Source: JBECKR01 sp040235415
GTDB taxonomy: Bacteria; Acidobacteriota; Polarisedimenticolia; Polarisedimenticolales; Polarisedimenticolaceae
Length of the DNA: 14,166 bases
Assembly (NCBI GenBank): GCA_040235415.1
Contig: JBECKR010000003.1
Coordinates: 1 to 14,166, forward strand
Direction: 5' to 3'
The translations under genes and the position numbers were made by a program. This document shows positions 1 through 5,443 of the stretch, piece by piece. Below the pieces are notes generated by a model. It did not search any database. It was given only the letters and a program-made list of their open reading frames with translations, and had not been told where the DNA came from. Every line of letters starts with the position of its first letter. Position 1 is the first letter of the stretch.

Positions 1-288
1 CGAAAGGACCTGCGTCCGCAATTCCGCTCTGGCCTCCGAACTGGCGCTTCGACGATCTCGCTTCTTCATGCACGGATGATCGCATGAGTTCCAGGAACAG
101 TCAACTAGTATTATGCCGAGTCAATAATGTCTATGAACACAACTAGAGCCATGAACGTAGCCGGAGCGTCGATGGGGAACCCCGCCCTTCGAGCGTAGCC
201 GAGACGGGGCTGGGGTTGCGTACGCGGAGAACGATCGATCGGGAAGCGGAGAACCTCGGCAAGAGTCGTGGGAACTTGGGAGGGGCCA
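1..288. other. Non-coding left edge and leader
   Basis: I cannot support a complete gene here. One + strand frame is open from the window edge to a TGA at 85-87 (28 codons) and could be the tail of an upstream gene, but the peptide is not recognisable and the other frames are open for similar lengths. Positions 99-160 are conspicuously A/T-rich for this window and contain a TATTAT box at 109-114 and an AATAAT box at 123-128. Either could be the -10 of a promoter for the pseudopilin-like gene at 289, but neither has a convincing -35. The hexamer AGTCAA occurs at 99-104 and again at 119-124, exactly 20 bp apart, and CAACTAG occurs at 102-108 and 140-146. A strong hairpin follows at 178-217. Confidence 0.4.
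178..217. repeat. Long imperfect hairpin upstream of the GspG-like gene
   Basis: AACCCC (178-183) plus GCCC (184-187) pairs with GGGC (207-210) plus GGGGTT (212-217), with one bulged T at 211. The loop region can pair further through TCG/CGA and GC/GC around a GTA apex. A competing hairpin exists because GGGG at 174-177 is followed directly by AACCCC, giving the 10-bp palindrome GGGGAACCCC (174-183). There is no T-run, so a canonical intrinsic terminator is not supported. It could be the end of an upstream transcript or a structured leader about 70 bp before the start codon at 289. Confidence 0.45.
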
Positions 289-738
289 ATGGAGTCCCCG
301 TTAGCTGTTCGGATTCGATGGATCTCCTTCGTTGCGCTCGGCCTCTTGGTGATTCTTGCCCTAGGGGCGTGGGGATATCATTGGTATTCTGGGCGTTCGG
401 CGCAGATACGGACGGCCAGTACTCTCAACGTCGTTCGGAGCGAGATCGCCCGATGGACGACGGTGCACGGGAGGTTTCCGGCGGCTGGAGAACTGATTGA
501 GGCGCTCGGACCAGGCTTCGGCTTCTCTGATGCCTGGGGGCACAAATTGGTTTACTCCGCGAACGGGGATTACGTGCTCGTCGCCCTGGGCAGGGACGGC
601 CAACTGGACGTGGATTCGATCGAGGTGTATCGAAGGAGAGGCCTGGAGCGAGAAAACGGCGCGGAAGATTGCCGAGGCGACTTTGATCGAGACATGGTCG
701 TCGTTGATGGACGGTTCATCCAGTTTGGCGGGAAGTGA
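289..738 (+). CDS. GspG-like pseudopilin C-terminal domain protein, membrane anchored
   Basis: The 149-residue product has a single hydrophobic segment at about residues 11-28 (WISFVALGLLVILALGAW) and then a soluble part that looks like the C-terminal half of type II secretion major pseudopilins. It shows the DAWG motif (81-84), the SANGDYVLVALGRDG stretch (90-104) and a terminal DFDRD...DGRFIQF block (131-146). What is missing is the prepilin peptidase site (G-F-T-L-x-E type) expected before the helix, so it may be anchored without processing. GspG proteins form the shaft of the secretion pseudopilus. Orphan relatives outside gsp operons have no fixed role, and no other gsp gene lies nearby. 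The start ATG at 289 is chosen over a GTG at 268 because GGGAGG (278-283) sits 5 bp before it. The family assignment rests on motif resemblance only. Confidence 0.65.
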   Translation: MESPLAVRIRWISFVALGLLVILALGAWGYHWYSGRSAQIRTASTLNVVRSEIARWTTVHGRFPAAGELIEALGPGFGFSDAWGHKLVYSANGDYVLVALGRDGQLDVDSIEVYRRRGLERENGAEDCRGDFDRDMVVVDGRFIQFGGK

Positions 739-923
739 ATTGCCATATGGTACGCCACCGAGTTGAATCGGGCGGTTTTGGTCCCGCCAAACGGAACTGC
801 GGCCGACGTCTGCCAGCAGGAAGTGGCTAGGACTGCCGCCGGAATCGTCGAGAAGTGAGCTGGCACGAGGTGGGAAAGCCCGTCAGCCAGAGAAACGGAG
901 TGGAGAATCTGCAGAAGGCGACC
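739..923. other. Gap between the GspG-like gene and the small membrane protein
   Basis: This 185-bp gap holds a weak hairpin, GGCGG/CCGCC around position 770-790, which overlaps an alternative TTTGG/CCAAA pairing. Either could end the upstream transcript, but there is no T-run after it. No promoter of convincing quality is seen. Confidence 0.3.
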
Positions 924-1253
924 ATGAAGAGCGGAAAGCAGTTTGCCGTGGAAATCGCAAATGCAATTCTCGCATTTCTGGCGTGCGAAGTGTCCTATCT
1001 TGGAGTCTGTCATCTGATCTTTGTCAAGGTCCGCGAGCCTGGCGGGGGGGAGGCATACGAAGGCGCCATGCTGAGCGCGGTTTTTGCTGTTCCGCTTCTC
1101 TTCCGTTTCGTGTACGCCGTGTGGATGGCGTTTGTTGCGCTTGCGAGACGTGCCTGGCGACCTAGATGGATATCGGACGTTGGCTGCGGCGTGGTAGTCG
1201 GATCTGCACTCGCGTGGTTGCAGAGCGTGATGTACCTGCCAGTTCTGTTCTGA
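924..1253 (+). CDS. Small hypothetical membrane protein, three predicted helices
   Basis: The 109-residue product is not recognised. It shows three hydrophobic stretches: residues about 8-29 (from FAVEIANAILAFLACEVSYL), about 48-73 (from AMLSAVFAVPLLF) and about 85-105 (from VGCGVVVGSALAWLQSVMYL). Short polar links contain KVREPGGGEAYE and ARRAWRPRW. The positive cluster before the third helix would keep that loop in the cytoplasm. The ATG at 924 is preferred because AGAAGG (912-917) lies 6 bp upstream. A GTG at 855 in the same frame would add 23 polar residues that look non-coding. It is co-directional with the gene ending at 738, but 185 bp away. No family assignment is offered. A spurious call is possible because the gene is short and lies in a gene-poor stretch. 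Confidence 0.5.
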   Translation: MKSGKQFAVEIANAILAFLACEVSYLGVCHLIFVKVREPGGGEAYEGAMLSAVFAVPLLFRFVYAVWMAFVALARRAWRPRWISDVGCGVVVGSALAWLQSVMYLPVLF

Positions 1254-1369
1254 CCGTAGTCCGTCGGGTGCGCCGCGAGAAGATCGTTGTTTCAGCAGGT
1301 GAAGGTCCTGCCCCTGTGATCCTCCCTGAGATTCTGTCCGGGTTCTGACCGAAAACCCGTAGAGGAATT

Positions 1370-1441
1370 CGCCGCTCCCCGAACCCGGGGCCACGGACGC
1401 TCCGTCGCTCCCGGGGGTAGACGAGGGGGGACGGAGCGGCG
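1370..1441. repeat. Nested inverted repeat, hairpin-forming element
   Basis: Three nested paired segments are visible. The outer arms are CGCCGCTCC (1370-1378) and GGAGCGGCG (1433-1441). The middle arms are CCCGGG (1384-1389) and CCCGGG (1410-1415), which is self-complementary. The apex is ACGGA (1393-1397) with TCCGT (1401-1405) around a CGC loop. The internal loop is lopsided: 5 nt on the left and 17 nt on the right, G-rich. This could be a structured RNA, a cruciform-type DNA element or a REP-like intergenic repeat. Only one copy occurs in this window. Confidence 0.5.
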
Positions 1442-1552
1442 CATGCTGGGTTTCGACGACACAGGGGAGGCCGATCGTAACATTCGGTACTCGAAGGGGA
1501 TCCGACACAGCGAAAGCAAGACAATTGGCTGGCGGACTACAGCGATCTTTTT

Positions 1553-1580
1553 TTGATCATAGTGGTAACGTATTTATGCG
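1553..1580 (+). promoter_or_regulatory. Possible promoter of tRNA-Pro
   Basis: TTGATC (1553-1558) and TATGCG (1575-1580) are 16 bp apart and would start transcription about 10 bp before the mature tRNA end. The -35 matches the sigma70 consensus at 4 of 6 positions and the -10 only at its first bases, so the call is tentative. Confidence 0.3.
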
Positions 1581-1598
1581 TCTATCAGTAACAGCCGT

Positions 1599-1674
1599 CG
1601 GGACGTAGCGCAGTGGGGAGCGCACCGGCCTTGGGTGCCGGGGGTCGCTGGTTCGAGCCCAGCCGTCCCGACCA
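1599..1674 (+). tRNA. tRNA-Pro (anticodon UGG), CCA encoded
   Basis: A full 76-nt cloverleaf can be drawn. The acceptor stem is CGGGACG (1599-1605) with CGTCCCG (1664-1670). The D stem is GCGC (1608-1611) with GCGC (1620-1623) and a short loop AGTGGGGA. The anticodon stem is CCGGC (1625-1629) with GCCGG (1637-1641), loop CTTGGGT and anticodon TGG at 1632-1634. The T stem is GCTGG (1647-1651) with CCAGC (1659-1663) and loop TTCGAGC. The discriminator A is at 1671 and the CCA at 1672-1674. The acceptor stem CGGGACG and the CTTGGG anticodon loop are typical of bacterial proline tRNA(UGG), which reads CCA and CCG and often all CCN codons. It faces the minus-strand gene ending at 1711, 36 bp away. 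tRNA genes are common integration sites, but no integrase is seen here. Confidence 0.97.
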
Positions 1675-1710
1675 CGTGGGCAGCCGGTCCCTAGCCGTAG
1701 CGTTGCGGCC

Positions 1711-2463
1711 TCACTCGTGCGTGGTCCAGCTCTGCACGACGTCGTCGCGGAGAATCACGGAGAGGCTGTCGCCGAACCAGAGCAACTCCATGACGCCGGC
1801 GGCGCTGACCTGAGTAGTCCGTCGTGTCGGATTCCCCAGCGCCGTCGTCAACTCCCGCGTCGTCATCCCCAGGAAGATCCGCTTGTCCATCACGGCCACG
1901 ATGCACGCGTCCTGTTGGTCCTGCGGACGGTCTTCGCACGCCCACACGGCAAGCCGGCGGCGGATCTCCCGGCCCTCACGCTCGCGCTTCTCTGCTTCGG
2001 CCTCCGCGCGGGCCTTCTCGGCGGCCCTCTCGGCGGCCTCCTGTTTCCGGTACTCCGCAGCGATCGGATCCGAGACCGCCTTCACCTCCGCCGTCTGGGC
2101 GTCCGTGCATTCGTCAGTGAACATGTCCCGCAGGACTTGGAGCTCTAGGAACTCGCGGAGGTCCCGCGTCGTCGCGGGGTCATCGCCGCGCTCGCTATCC
2201 ACTGCGGTGTGCGCAGCTCGCACCTCGAGCTCGCAGCGTTCCGGTTTTTCGATGCCGATCCGCATCAGGCCGAAGCGCCACTCGTCCCAGTAATCGGAGA
2301 GGTTCTTCGGGGTCGGCGCCAGGTGCTTGGGCTCGAGGTGCTTCGCCAGCGTCAGGGAGTCCGCACTCGGTCCGCCCTGGGTTTCGGATTCCTGCGCGAC
2401 GCTACCCAGCGTGAGGACCGCGGTAGCCGCGGCGACGGCAGTGGCACGACCGAGACCGTGCAT
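1711..2463 (-). CDS. Exported coiled-coil protein with BamE/SmpA-like C-terminal domain
   Basis: The 250-residue product begins with a signal peptide (hydrophobic ATAVAAATAVLTLG core, likely cleavage after SVA at residue 23), so it should act in the periplasm or outside the cell. There is no lipobox cysteine. Residues about 134-172 are an alanine/glutamate/arginine-rich coiled coil (EAAERAAEKARAEAEAEKRE). Residues about 197-247 match the BamE/SmpA-OmlA fold pattern: FLGMTTRELTTALGNPTR, then an ELLWFG strand and a final VQSW strand. Four cysteines (77, 119, 176, 187) suggest two disulfides, with C176 and C187 flanking a polar turn. The start is set by GAGGGG about 8 bp before the ATG. It lies 45 bp downstream of the toxin gene on the same strand, and the TAG of that gene may be part of its own -10 (TAGATT, 2506-2511). 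BamE-like folds occur in many envelope proteins, so this is not evidence of a Bam complex role. Confidence 0.75.
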   Translation of the reverse strand: MHGLGRATAVAAATAVLTLGSVAQESETQGGPSADSLTLAKHLEPKHLAPTPKNLSDYWDEWRFGLMRIGIEKPERCELEVRAAHTAVDSERGDDPATTRDLREFLELQVLRDMFTDECTDAQTAEVKAVSDPIAAEYRKQEAAERAAEKARAEAEAEKREREGREIRRRLAVWACEDRPQDQQDACIVAVMDKRIFLGMTTRELTTALGNPTRRTTQVSAAGVMELLWFGDSLSVILRDDVVQSWTTHE

Positions 2464-2508
2464 TTCGTGTTCCCCTCGGTTCCGGCGTCGACGGGGCGCA
2501 TGTCGAAT

Positions 2509-2916
2509 CTATCGCGAACTCACCTGGTGAAGGCGGTAGCCGTTCGCGAGCGGGACCTCGAACCATGCGCCGTGCGAGACCAGCGGCGCTTGTTTCTGAA
2601 TCGTCGGCCACCATCGAGTCATTCGCCACGCCTGATCCCAGAGGCTCCTGTGCATCCACTGCCTGCGGAAAAAAAAACTAGTCAAGCCCGTCTCTCGCCA
2701 CACGGCTCGAGTATGTGGTTGTCGCACGATTCTTATGTCGCCCGTGATTAGGATCCAGTCGCCGTTCTGCTGGAGCTTGCGCAACCACTCCTGGTCGGGG
2801 GTAGAGGGGGGGAACATATCTTTCAGGTGGTGAACTTCATGACCGTCCGCTTCCGGTAGTTCATGAAGCGCCCGCGCAAGCCTGTGACTGAAAGTGTTGT
2901 CGATGAAGAAGCGCAC
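2509..2916 (-). CDS. vapC45: VapC45-type PIN-like ribonuclease toxin
   Basis: The 135-residue product matches the PIN-like toxins typified by mycobacterial VapC45 in order and length. Acidic residues expected to hold the metal are visible: D6 in MRFFIDN, D41 and E43 in STPDQEW, and D60 in ILITGD. Further family features are RIVRQPH (63-69), the hydrophobic GLTSFFF strand (77-83) and LWDQAWRMTRWWP (91-103). PIN toxins of this kind cleave RNA and are silenced by the cognate antitoxin. Translation starts at GTG (2916-2914), immediately after the TGA of the upstream antitoxin (2919-2917). With no good ribosome binding site, this suggests translational coupling, which keeps toxin output below antitoxin. 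A run of nine T on the coding strand (2669-2677) encodes part of SFFF and could be a slippage site. All expected acidic residues are present, so the gene looks intact. Confidence 0.85.
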   Translation of the reverse strand: MRFFIDNTFSHRLARALHELPEADGHEVHHLKDMFPPSTPDQEWLRKLQQNGDWILITGDIRIVRQPHTRAVWRETGLTSFFFRRQWMHRSLWDQAWRMTRWWPTIQKQAPLVSHGAWFEVPLANGYRLHQVSSR

Positions 2917-3615
2917 TCAGGCCGCCAGTTGCTTCTCGAATTGGACCGCCTCTCGCACCAGACGGCGAGGAATGTCGTACCACGCCGCGACCTCGTCCAT
3001 CGACTCCGCAGACTTGGCGGCACTCGCGAGCACCTGTGTCGGAATGCCTGCAGGCATTACGATGGGTCGGCCGAAGGAGTATCGCGGGTCCACGACGACA
3101 TGTTTTAGCTTGGGGTCGGGATGCCAGCTGATCGGAAGATCCGAATCGGAGAATGCGATGCCAGCGTAGAGCCGGGGGGAGATCACGTCGCGTATCACGT
3201 ACTGCGAATCGGCAAGATCCAAAAGCGCCGGGTCGCCGGTTTGTCTGAGAAGCTCCGCGAAGATTCGACGACCGTCGGTCTTGAAGCGTCGCGTCGAGAA
3301 TGGGTGATCGTTTCCGATTACGTGCGCGGCCGCCTCCGCGGACCGTCGGATTACCGGCCAACTCACTCCGTGGCGACGGAACGCGTCCACGAAACGCACC
3401 TCGAGAAGGTCCCGGAACCCCAGCGCTAGCTGGCCGTCGACGATTGGGAGCTCTCCGTTGATGACCGGTGGCGACTCTCGAAGCGCCCCACTTGACTTGA
3501 ACTCGTATCCGCAAAGCCACCGGCGGATTCGCCGCGTGGGAACGCGGGTGAGCCTGGCCGCTTCCGGCACTGAGAAGATCCCAACGCCGAGCCACTCTGG
3601 TATGGCATTCTCCAT
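2917..3615 (-). CDS. vapB45: VapB45-type antitoxin, HTH plus DUF433 domain
   Basis: The 232-residue product has a MerR-like helix-turn-helix near the N-terminus (GIFSVPEAARLTRVPTRRIRRW, residues 12-33), a middle region rich in helices, and a C-terminal DUF433 domain (about 173-227) with VVVDPRYSFGRPIV, then IPTQVLASAA and an ESMDEVAAWYDIP helix-turn. This layout and length match Rv2018-like VapB45 antitoxins. The N-terminal domain would bind the operator and the DUF433 part is the likely toxin-binding end. The ATG at 3615 is chosen because GGAGG stands just upstream. The same frame stays open to 4149, but that extension is antisense to the DUF4388 gene and past the promoter-like box. It is the first gene of a two-gene operon with the toxin. 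Autoregulation is expected from the family, not shown here. Confidence 0.85.
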   Translation of the reverse strand: MENAIPEWLGVGIFSVPEAARLTRVPTRRIRRWLCGYEFKSSGALRESPPVINGELPIVDGQLALGFRDLLEVRFVDAFRRHGVSWPVIRRSAEAAAHVIGNDHPFSTRRFKTDGRRIFAELLRQTGDPALLDLADSQYVIRDVISPRLYAGIAFSDSDLPISWHPDPKLKHVVVDPRYSFGRPIVMPAGIPTQVLASAAKSAESMDEVAAWYDIPRRLVREAVQFEKQLAA

Positions 3616-3848
3616 CGCTCCTCCGATGCTATCTGATAGACGCGCGCGTGTGGGCCGGAACTTCTCGACCCCTTGGGGAGATTGTATACGCTGTATTTTT
3701 GCCTCGTACCATGGGCCGAGCGAGACAGCGACCCAGGCGGCGCCCCGGCCATCCAGGCGAGACAGAAACGGCGAGATTGCCAGCGAATCGGGGTAAAGAC
3801 CCTTGCTCCCCATGACGGGGCGGCATGGTAACAGAGCGGGGGAGCCGA
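3616..3848 (-). promoter_or_regulatory. Leader and promoter region of the vapBC45 operon
   Basis: On the minus strand a TACAAT -10 box lies at 3686-3681, about 66 bp before the antitoxin ATG, without a good -35. Overlapping it is a small inverted repeat, ATAC-gct-GTAT (3685-3695), in a patch that is unusually A/T-rich, a reasonable place for the antitoxin to bind. The leader contains the palindrome CCCCTTGGGG (3669-3678). The right part, 3791-3820, holds two small hairpins that may belong to the end of the DUF4388 transcript. A frame in this stretch stays open in phase with the antitoxin from an ATG at 3813, but resembles no known domain. Confidence 0.4.
3791..3820 (-). terminator. Possible tandem hairpins ending the DUF4388 transcript
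   Basis: Two hairpins lie 29-58 bp beyond the DUF4388 stop codon: CCCC-ATGAC-GGGG (3808-3820) and GGGT-AAAG-ACCC (3791-3802). Neither is followed by a clear T-run on the minus strand, so termination here may be weak or Rho-dependent. Confidence 0.3.
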
Positions 3849-5048
3849 TCAGGCCGCGGCGGCGGGGTCGTGGAGCGCGATCGCGCCTTTCGCGAGCAGC
3901 CCGTGCAGCGAGCGCAATACGTCGACCGTCCGCATCGGCGCGATCCACAGGATCGACTTGACGTCCGCGACGCCGTCGACGAGCGTCAGGAGGTACGCCT
4001 CGCCCGGCGTCAGAGAGCCCTCCTCGACGCCATCCGCGCGCTCGAGCACGACGGGCACCTTTTCGGGCGGGAGATCGCGGGACACCTGTTCGGTGTAGCG
4101 CGATTCCGTGCGCGTGATCAGCTCGCGGATCGACGGCGCGCCGGGCCAATGCCGCGAGGCGGCGTGGAGCACGACGAGCGCCGCTTCGTTCTCGCCGCGC
4201 GCGAGCAGCCGCTGCGCCACGTCGATCTCGGCGCCGAGGTCATGCTCGCCGTCGGCCGTGGCGGGCCGGCCCTCGGGAGCGTTCTCGACGCTCGGCCCGG
4301 CCGCGGCGGAGATCGCTCGCCCGGAGCCCGCATCGCCCACCTTTCGCACGCCCTTCACCCGCAAGAGGCACTTGCGGTACAGCTCGAACAGGAACTTGCT
4401 GACGAGGTACTCCGAGGCGCGGGCGTGCAGGAGGAGCTCGGCGAGGGTCCGCTCGCCGTTGACGGCCTCCAGGATCCGTCCCGCCACGCGCCCCGAGGAG
4501 ACGGAAGCCGGCAGCGGCTTGTCGGTGCGCTCGAGCACGATGCCGGGGTCGTGGAAGACCTGGCGGATGCGACGCATCTCGTCGAACCGCTTGAGCCCGC
4601 GCAGCAGCACGTCCTGGATCTTCAGGTCGACCTCGATGAGGTTCCGAGGCGGCTCGCCGTCCTCGTGGAACTGGAAGAACGCATCGGCGCAGTCGAACAG
4701 CGAGTACACCGTCTCTTCCGCCTTCGCGGCGATCTGCTCGAGAACCTCGCCCTCGGTGACCGCGCCGCTCGCGATCAGGATGGCGCCGAGGTTTCCGCCC
4801 TCGGCCTCCTGGCGGGCGAGGGCGGCGCGCAGCGTGGCCTCGTCGATCGCGCCGCGGGCGAGGAGCACCTGCCCGAGCAGCGACGGCGGGTCGTTCGACG
4901 ACACCGCCACGACCCGCCCGGTGCGGAAGACCATGCACTTGTTGACGTGGTTGCGCTCGACCTCCAGGATCCCGGATTTCCGCGCGTTCTCGACCCACTG
5001 CAGGAGGTCGGTGACCGGAAACGTCGAGAGATTGCCGTAGAGCGCCAT
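3849..5048 (-). CDS. DUF4388 (PATAN-type) domain protein
   Basis: The 399-residue cytoplasmic product opens with a classic DUF4388 start, LYGNLSTFPVTDLLQWVE (3-20), followed by the SGILEVERN strand pair and GRVVAVSSND. Residues about 58-107 carry two similar helical units (LGQVLLARGAIDEATLRAAL and LGAILIASGAVTEGEVLEQI) like those in MshEN-type or GspE N-terminal domains. Two later blocks, about 188-233 and 350-393, read as winged-helix-like repeats. Residues about 240-265 are a low-complexity linker. DUF4388 proteins are scaffold or signalling proteins in motility, polarity and two-component systems of Myxococcota, Acidobacteriota and relatives. No catalytic residues are expected. The start lacks a strong ribosome binding site and sits about 10 bp from a -10 box, so the mRNA may have almost no leader. 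It diverges from the pspC-like gene. Confidence 0.85.
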   Translation of the reverse strand: MALYGNLSTFPVTDLLQWVENARKSGILEVERNHVNKCMVFRTGRVVAVSSNDPPSLLGQVLLARGAIDEATLRAALARQEAEGGNLGAILIASGAVTEGEVLEQIAAKAEETVYSLFDCADAFFQFHEDGEPPRNLIEVDLKIQDVLLRGLKRFDEMRRIRQVFHDPGIVLERTDKPLPASVSSGRVAGRILEAVNGERTLAELLLHARASEYLVSKFLFELYRKCLLRVKGVRKVGDAGSGRAISAAAGPSVENAPEGRPATADGEHDLGAEIDVAQRLLARGENEAALVVLHAASRHWPGAPSIRELITRTESRYTEQVSRDLPPEKVPVVLERADGVEEGSLTPGEAYLLTLVDGVADVKSILWIAPMRTVDVLRSLHGLLAKGAIALHDPAAAA

Positions 5049-5058
5049 CCCGCAGACA

Positions 5059-5086
5059 AAGCTAGGCTTTCCGCCTGCGCCGTCAA
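5059..5086 (-). promoter_or_regulatory. Sigma70-like promoter of the DUF4388 gene
   Basis: On the minus strand TTGACG (5086-5081) and TAGCTT (5064-5059) are 16 bp apart. The -35 matches consensus at 5 of 6 positions. Only 10 bp separate the -10 from the ATG at 5048, so the transcript would have a leader of a few bases at most. Confidence 0.45.
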
Positions 5087-5126
5087 GCGGCGCGGGAACT
5101 CGAGAAATGTAATTATTCGATGCGCG

Positions 5127-5154
5127 GGAACCGGGACGTCGGCTCGCGCGTAGG
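5127..5154 (+). promoter_or_regulatory. Possible ECF-sigma-type promoter of the pspC-like gene
   Basis: GGAACC (5127-5132) is followed after 16 bp by CGTAGG (5149-5154). A GGAAC -35 with a CGT-type -10 at about this spacing is the usual form of extracytoplasmic-function sigma promoters. The start codon at 5177 lies about 22 bp beyond, with the ribosome binding site between. An envelope-stress sigma factor would suit a PspC protein, but this rests on pattern alone. Confidence 0.3.
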
Positions 5155-5176
5155 TTGAGAACGAGGAGGACGCGCG

Positions 5177-5428
5177 ATGGAAACTCGAAACCGCAGGCTG
5201 TACCGCTCCCGCACCCACCGGACCCTGCTCGGCGTGTGCGGCGGCCTCGGCGACTACCTCGGCATCGATCCGGTCGTGGTCCGCCTCGGCTGGGTCGCCG
5301 TAACCCTGTTCAGCGCGGTCGCGCCCGGGGTTCTCGCGTACCTCGCCGCGTGGCTCATCGTGCCCGAGGAGCCGGCACGCGACTGGACCGCCTCGCCGGC
5401 CGCCGGAGAGTCCGGTCCGGCGCGCTGA
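5177..5428 (+). CDS. PspC-domain membrane protein
   Basis: The 83-residue product is a stand-alone PspC domain. It has the basic start NRRLYRSRTHRTLLGVCGGL, the LGIDPVVVRLGWV turn, and one hydrophobic segment at about residues 35-60 (VVVRLGWVAVTLFSAV to LAYLAAWLIVP), ending in the typical LIVPEEP. A short Pro/Ala/Ser tail of about 17 residues follows. In enterobacteria PspC is an inner-membrane sensor of the phage-shock response. Free-standing versions like this are widespread and usually unlinked to pspA, as here. The start is well set by AGGAGG at 5164-5169, 7 bp before the ATG. It converges on the GH57 gene with 2 bp between stop codons. Confidence 0.92.
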   Translation: METRNRRLYRSRTHRTLLGVCGGLGDYLGIDPVVVRLGWVAVTLFSAVAPGVLAYLAAWLIVPEEPARDWTASPAAGESGPAR

Positions 5429-5443
5429 CGTCAGGCCGGACCG
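5413..5443. terminator. Shared dyad over two convergent stop codons
   Basis: CGGTCCGGC (5413-5421) pairs perfectly with GCCGGACCG (5435-5443). Within the loop lies the 8-bp palindrome TGACGTCA (5426-5433), whose two ends are the TGA of the pspC-like gene (+) and the TGA of the GH57 gene (-). The structure can form in both transcripts. No T-run follows on either strand, so it would be a hairpin that blocks or stabilises mRNA ends rather than a textbook intrinsic terminator. Confidence 0.5.

Larger units (their letters stand above)
1254..1598. other. 345-bp intergenic stretch before tRNA-Pro
   Basis: No gene can be supported. A minus-strand frame is open across much of it (570-1508), but it also runs antisense through both neighbouring + strand genes and matches nothing I know. 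The notable content is the nested inverted repeat at 1370-1441. The last 60 bp before the tRNA turn A/T-rich (T7 at 1548-1554 flanked by GATC on both sides, then GTATTTATGCG), which fits the tRNA promoter. Confidence 0.5.

Noticed and set aside
1..87. Tail of an upstream + strand gene ending in TGA at 85-87
   Set aside because: Twenty-eight codons with no recognisable sequence; other frames are open about as long, so it cannot be told from chance.
188..201. TTCGAGCnnAGCCG, resembling the T-arm of tRNA-Pro at 1652-1665, as a possible att remnant
   Set aside because: Only 12 of 14 positions match, the match stops before the acceptor stem, and the sequence is explained by the hairpin at 178-217.
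570..1508. Open minus-strand frame of 312 codons through the left region
   Set aside because: It lies antisense to two plausible + strand genes, has no recognisable domain and no good ribosome binding site. It cannot be fully excluded because the small membrane protein it opposes is itself uncertain.
3616..4149. N-terminal extension of the vapB45 frame
   Set aside because: The ATG at 3615 has a strong ribosome binding site and gives the family length. Upstream codons cover a promoter-like patch and then run antisense to the DUF4388 gene.
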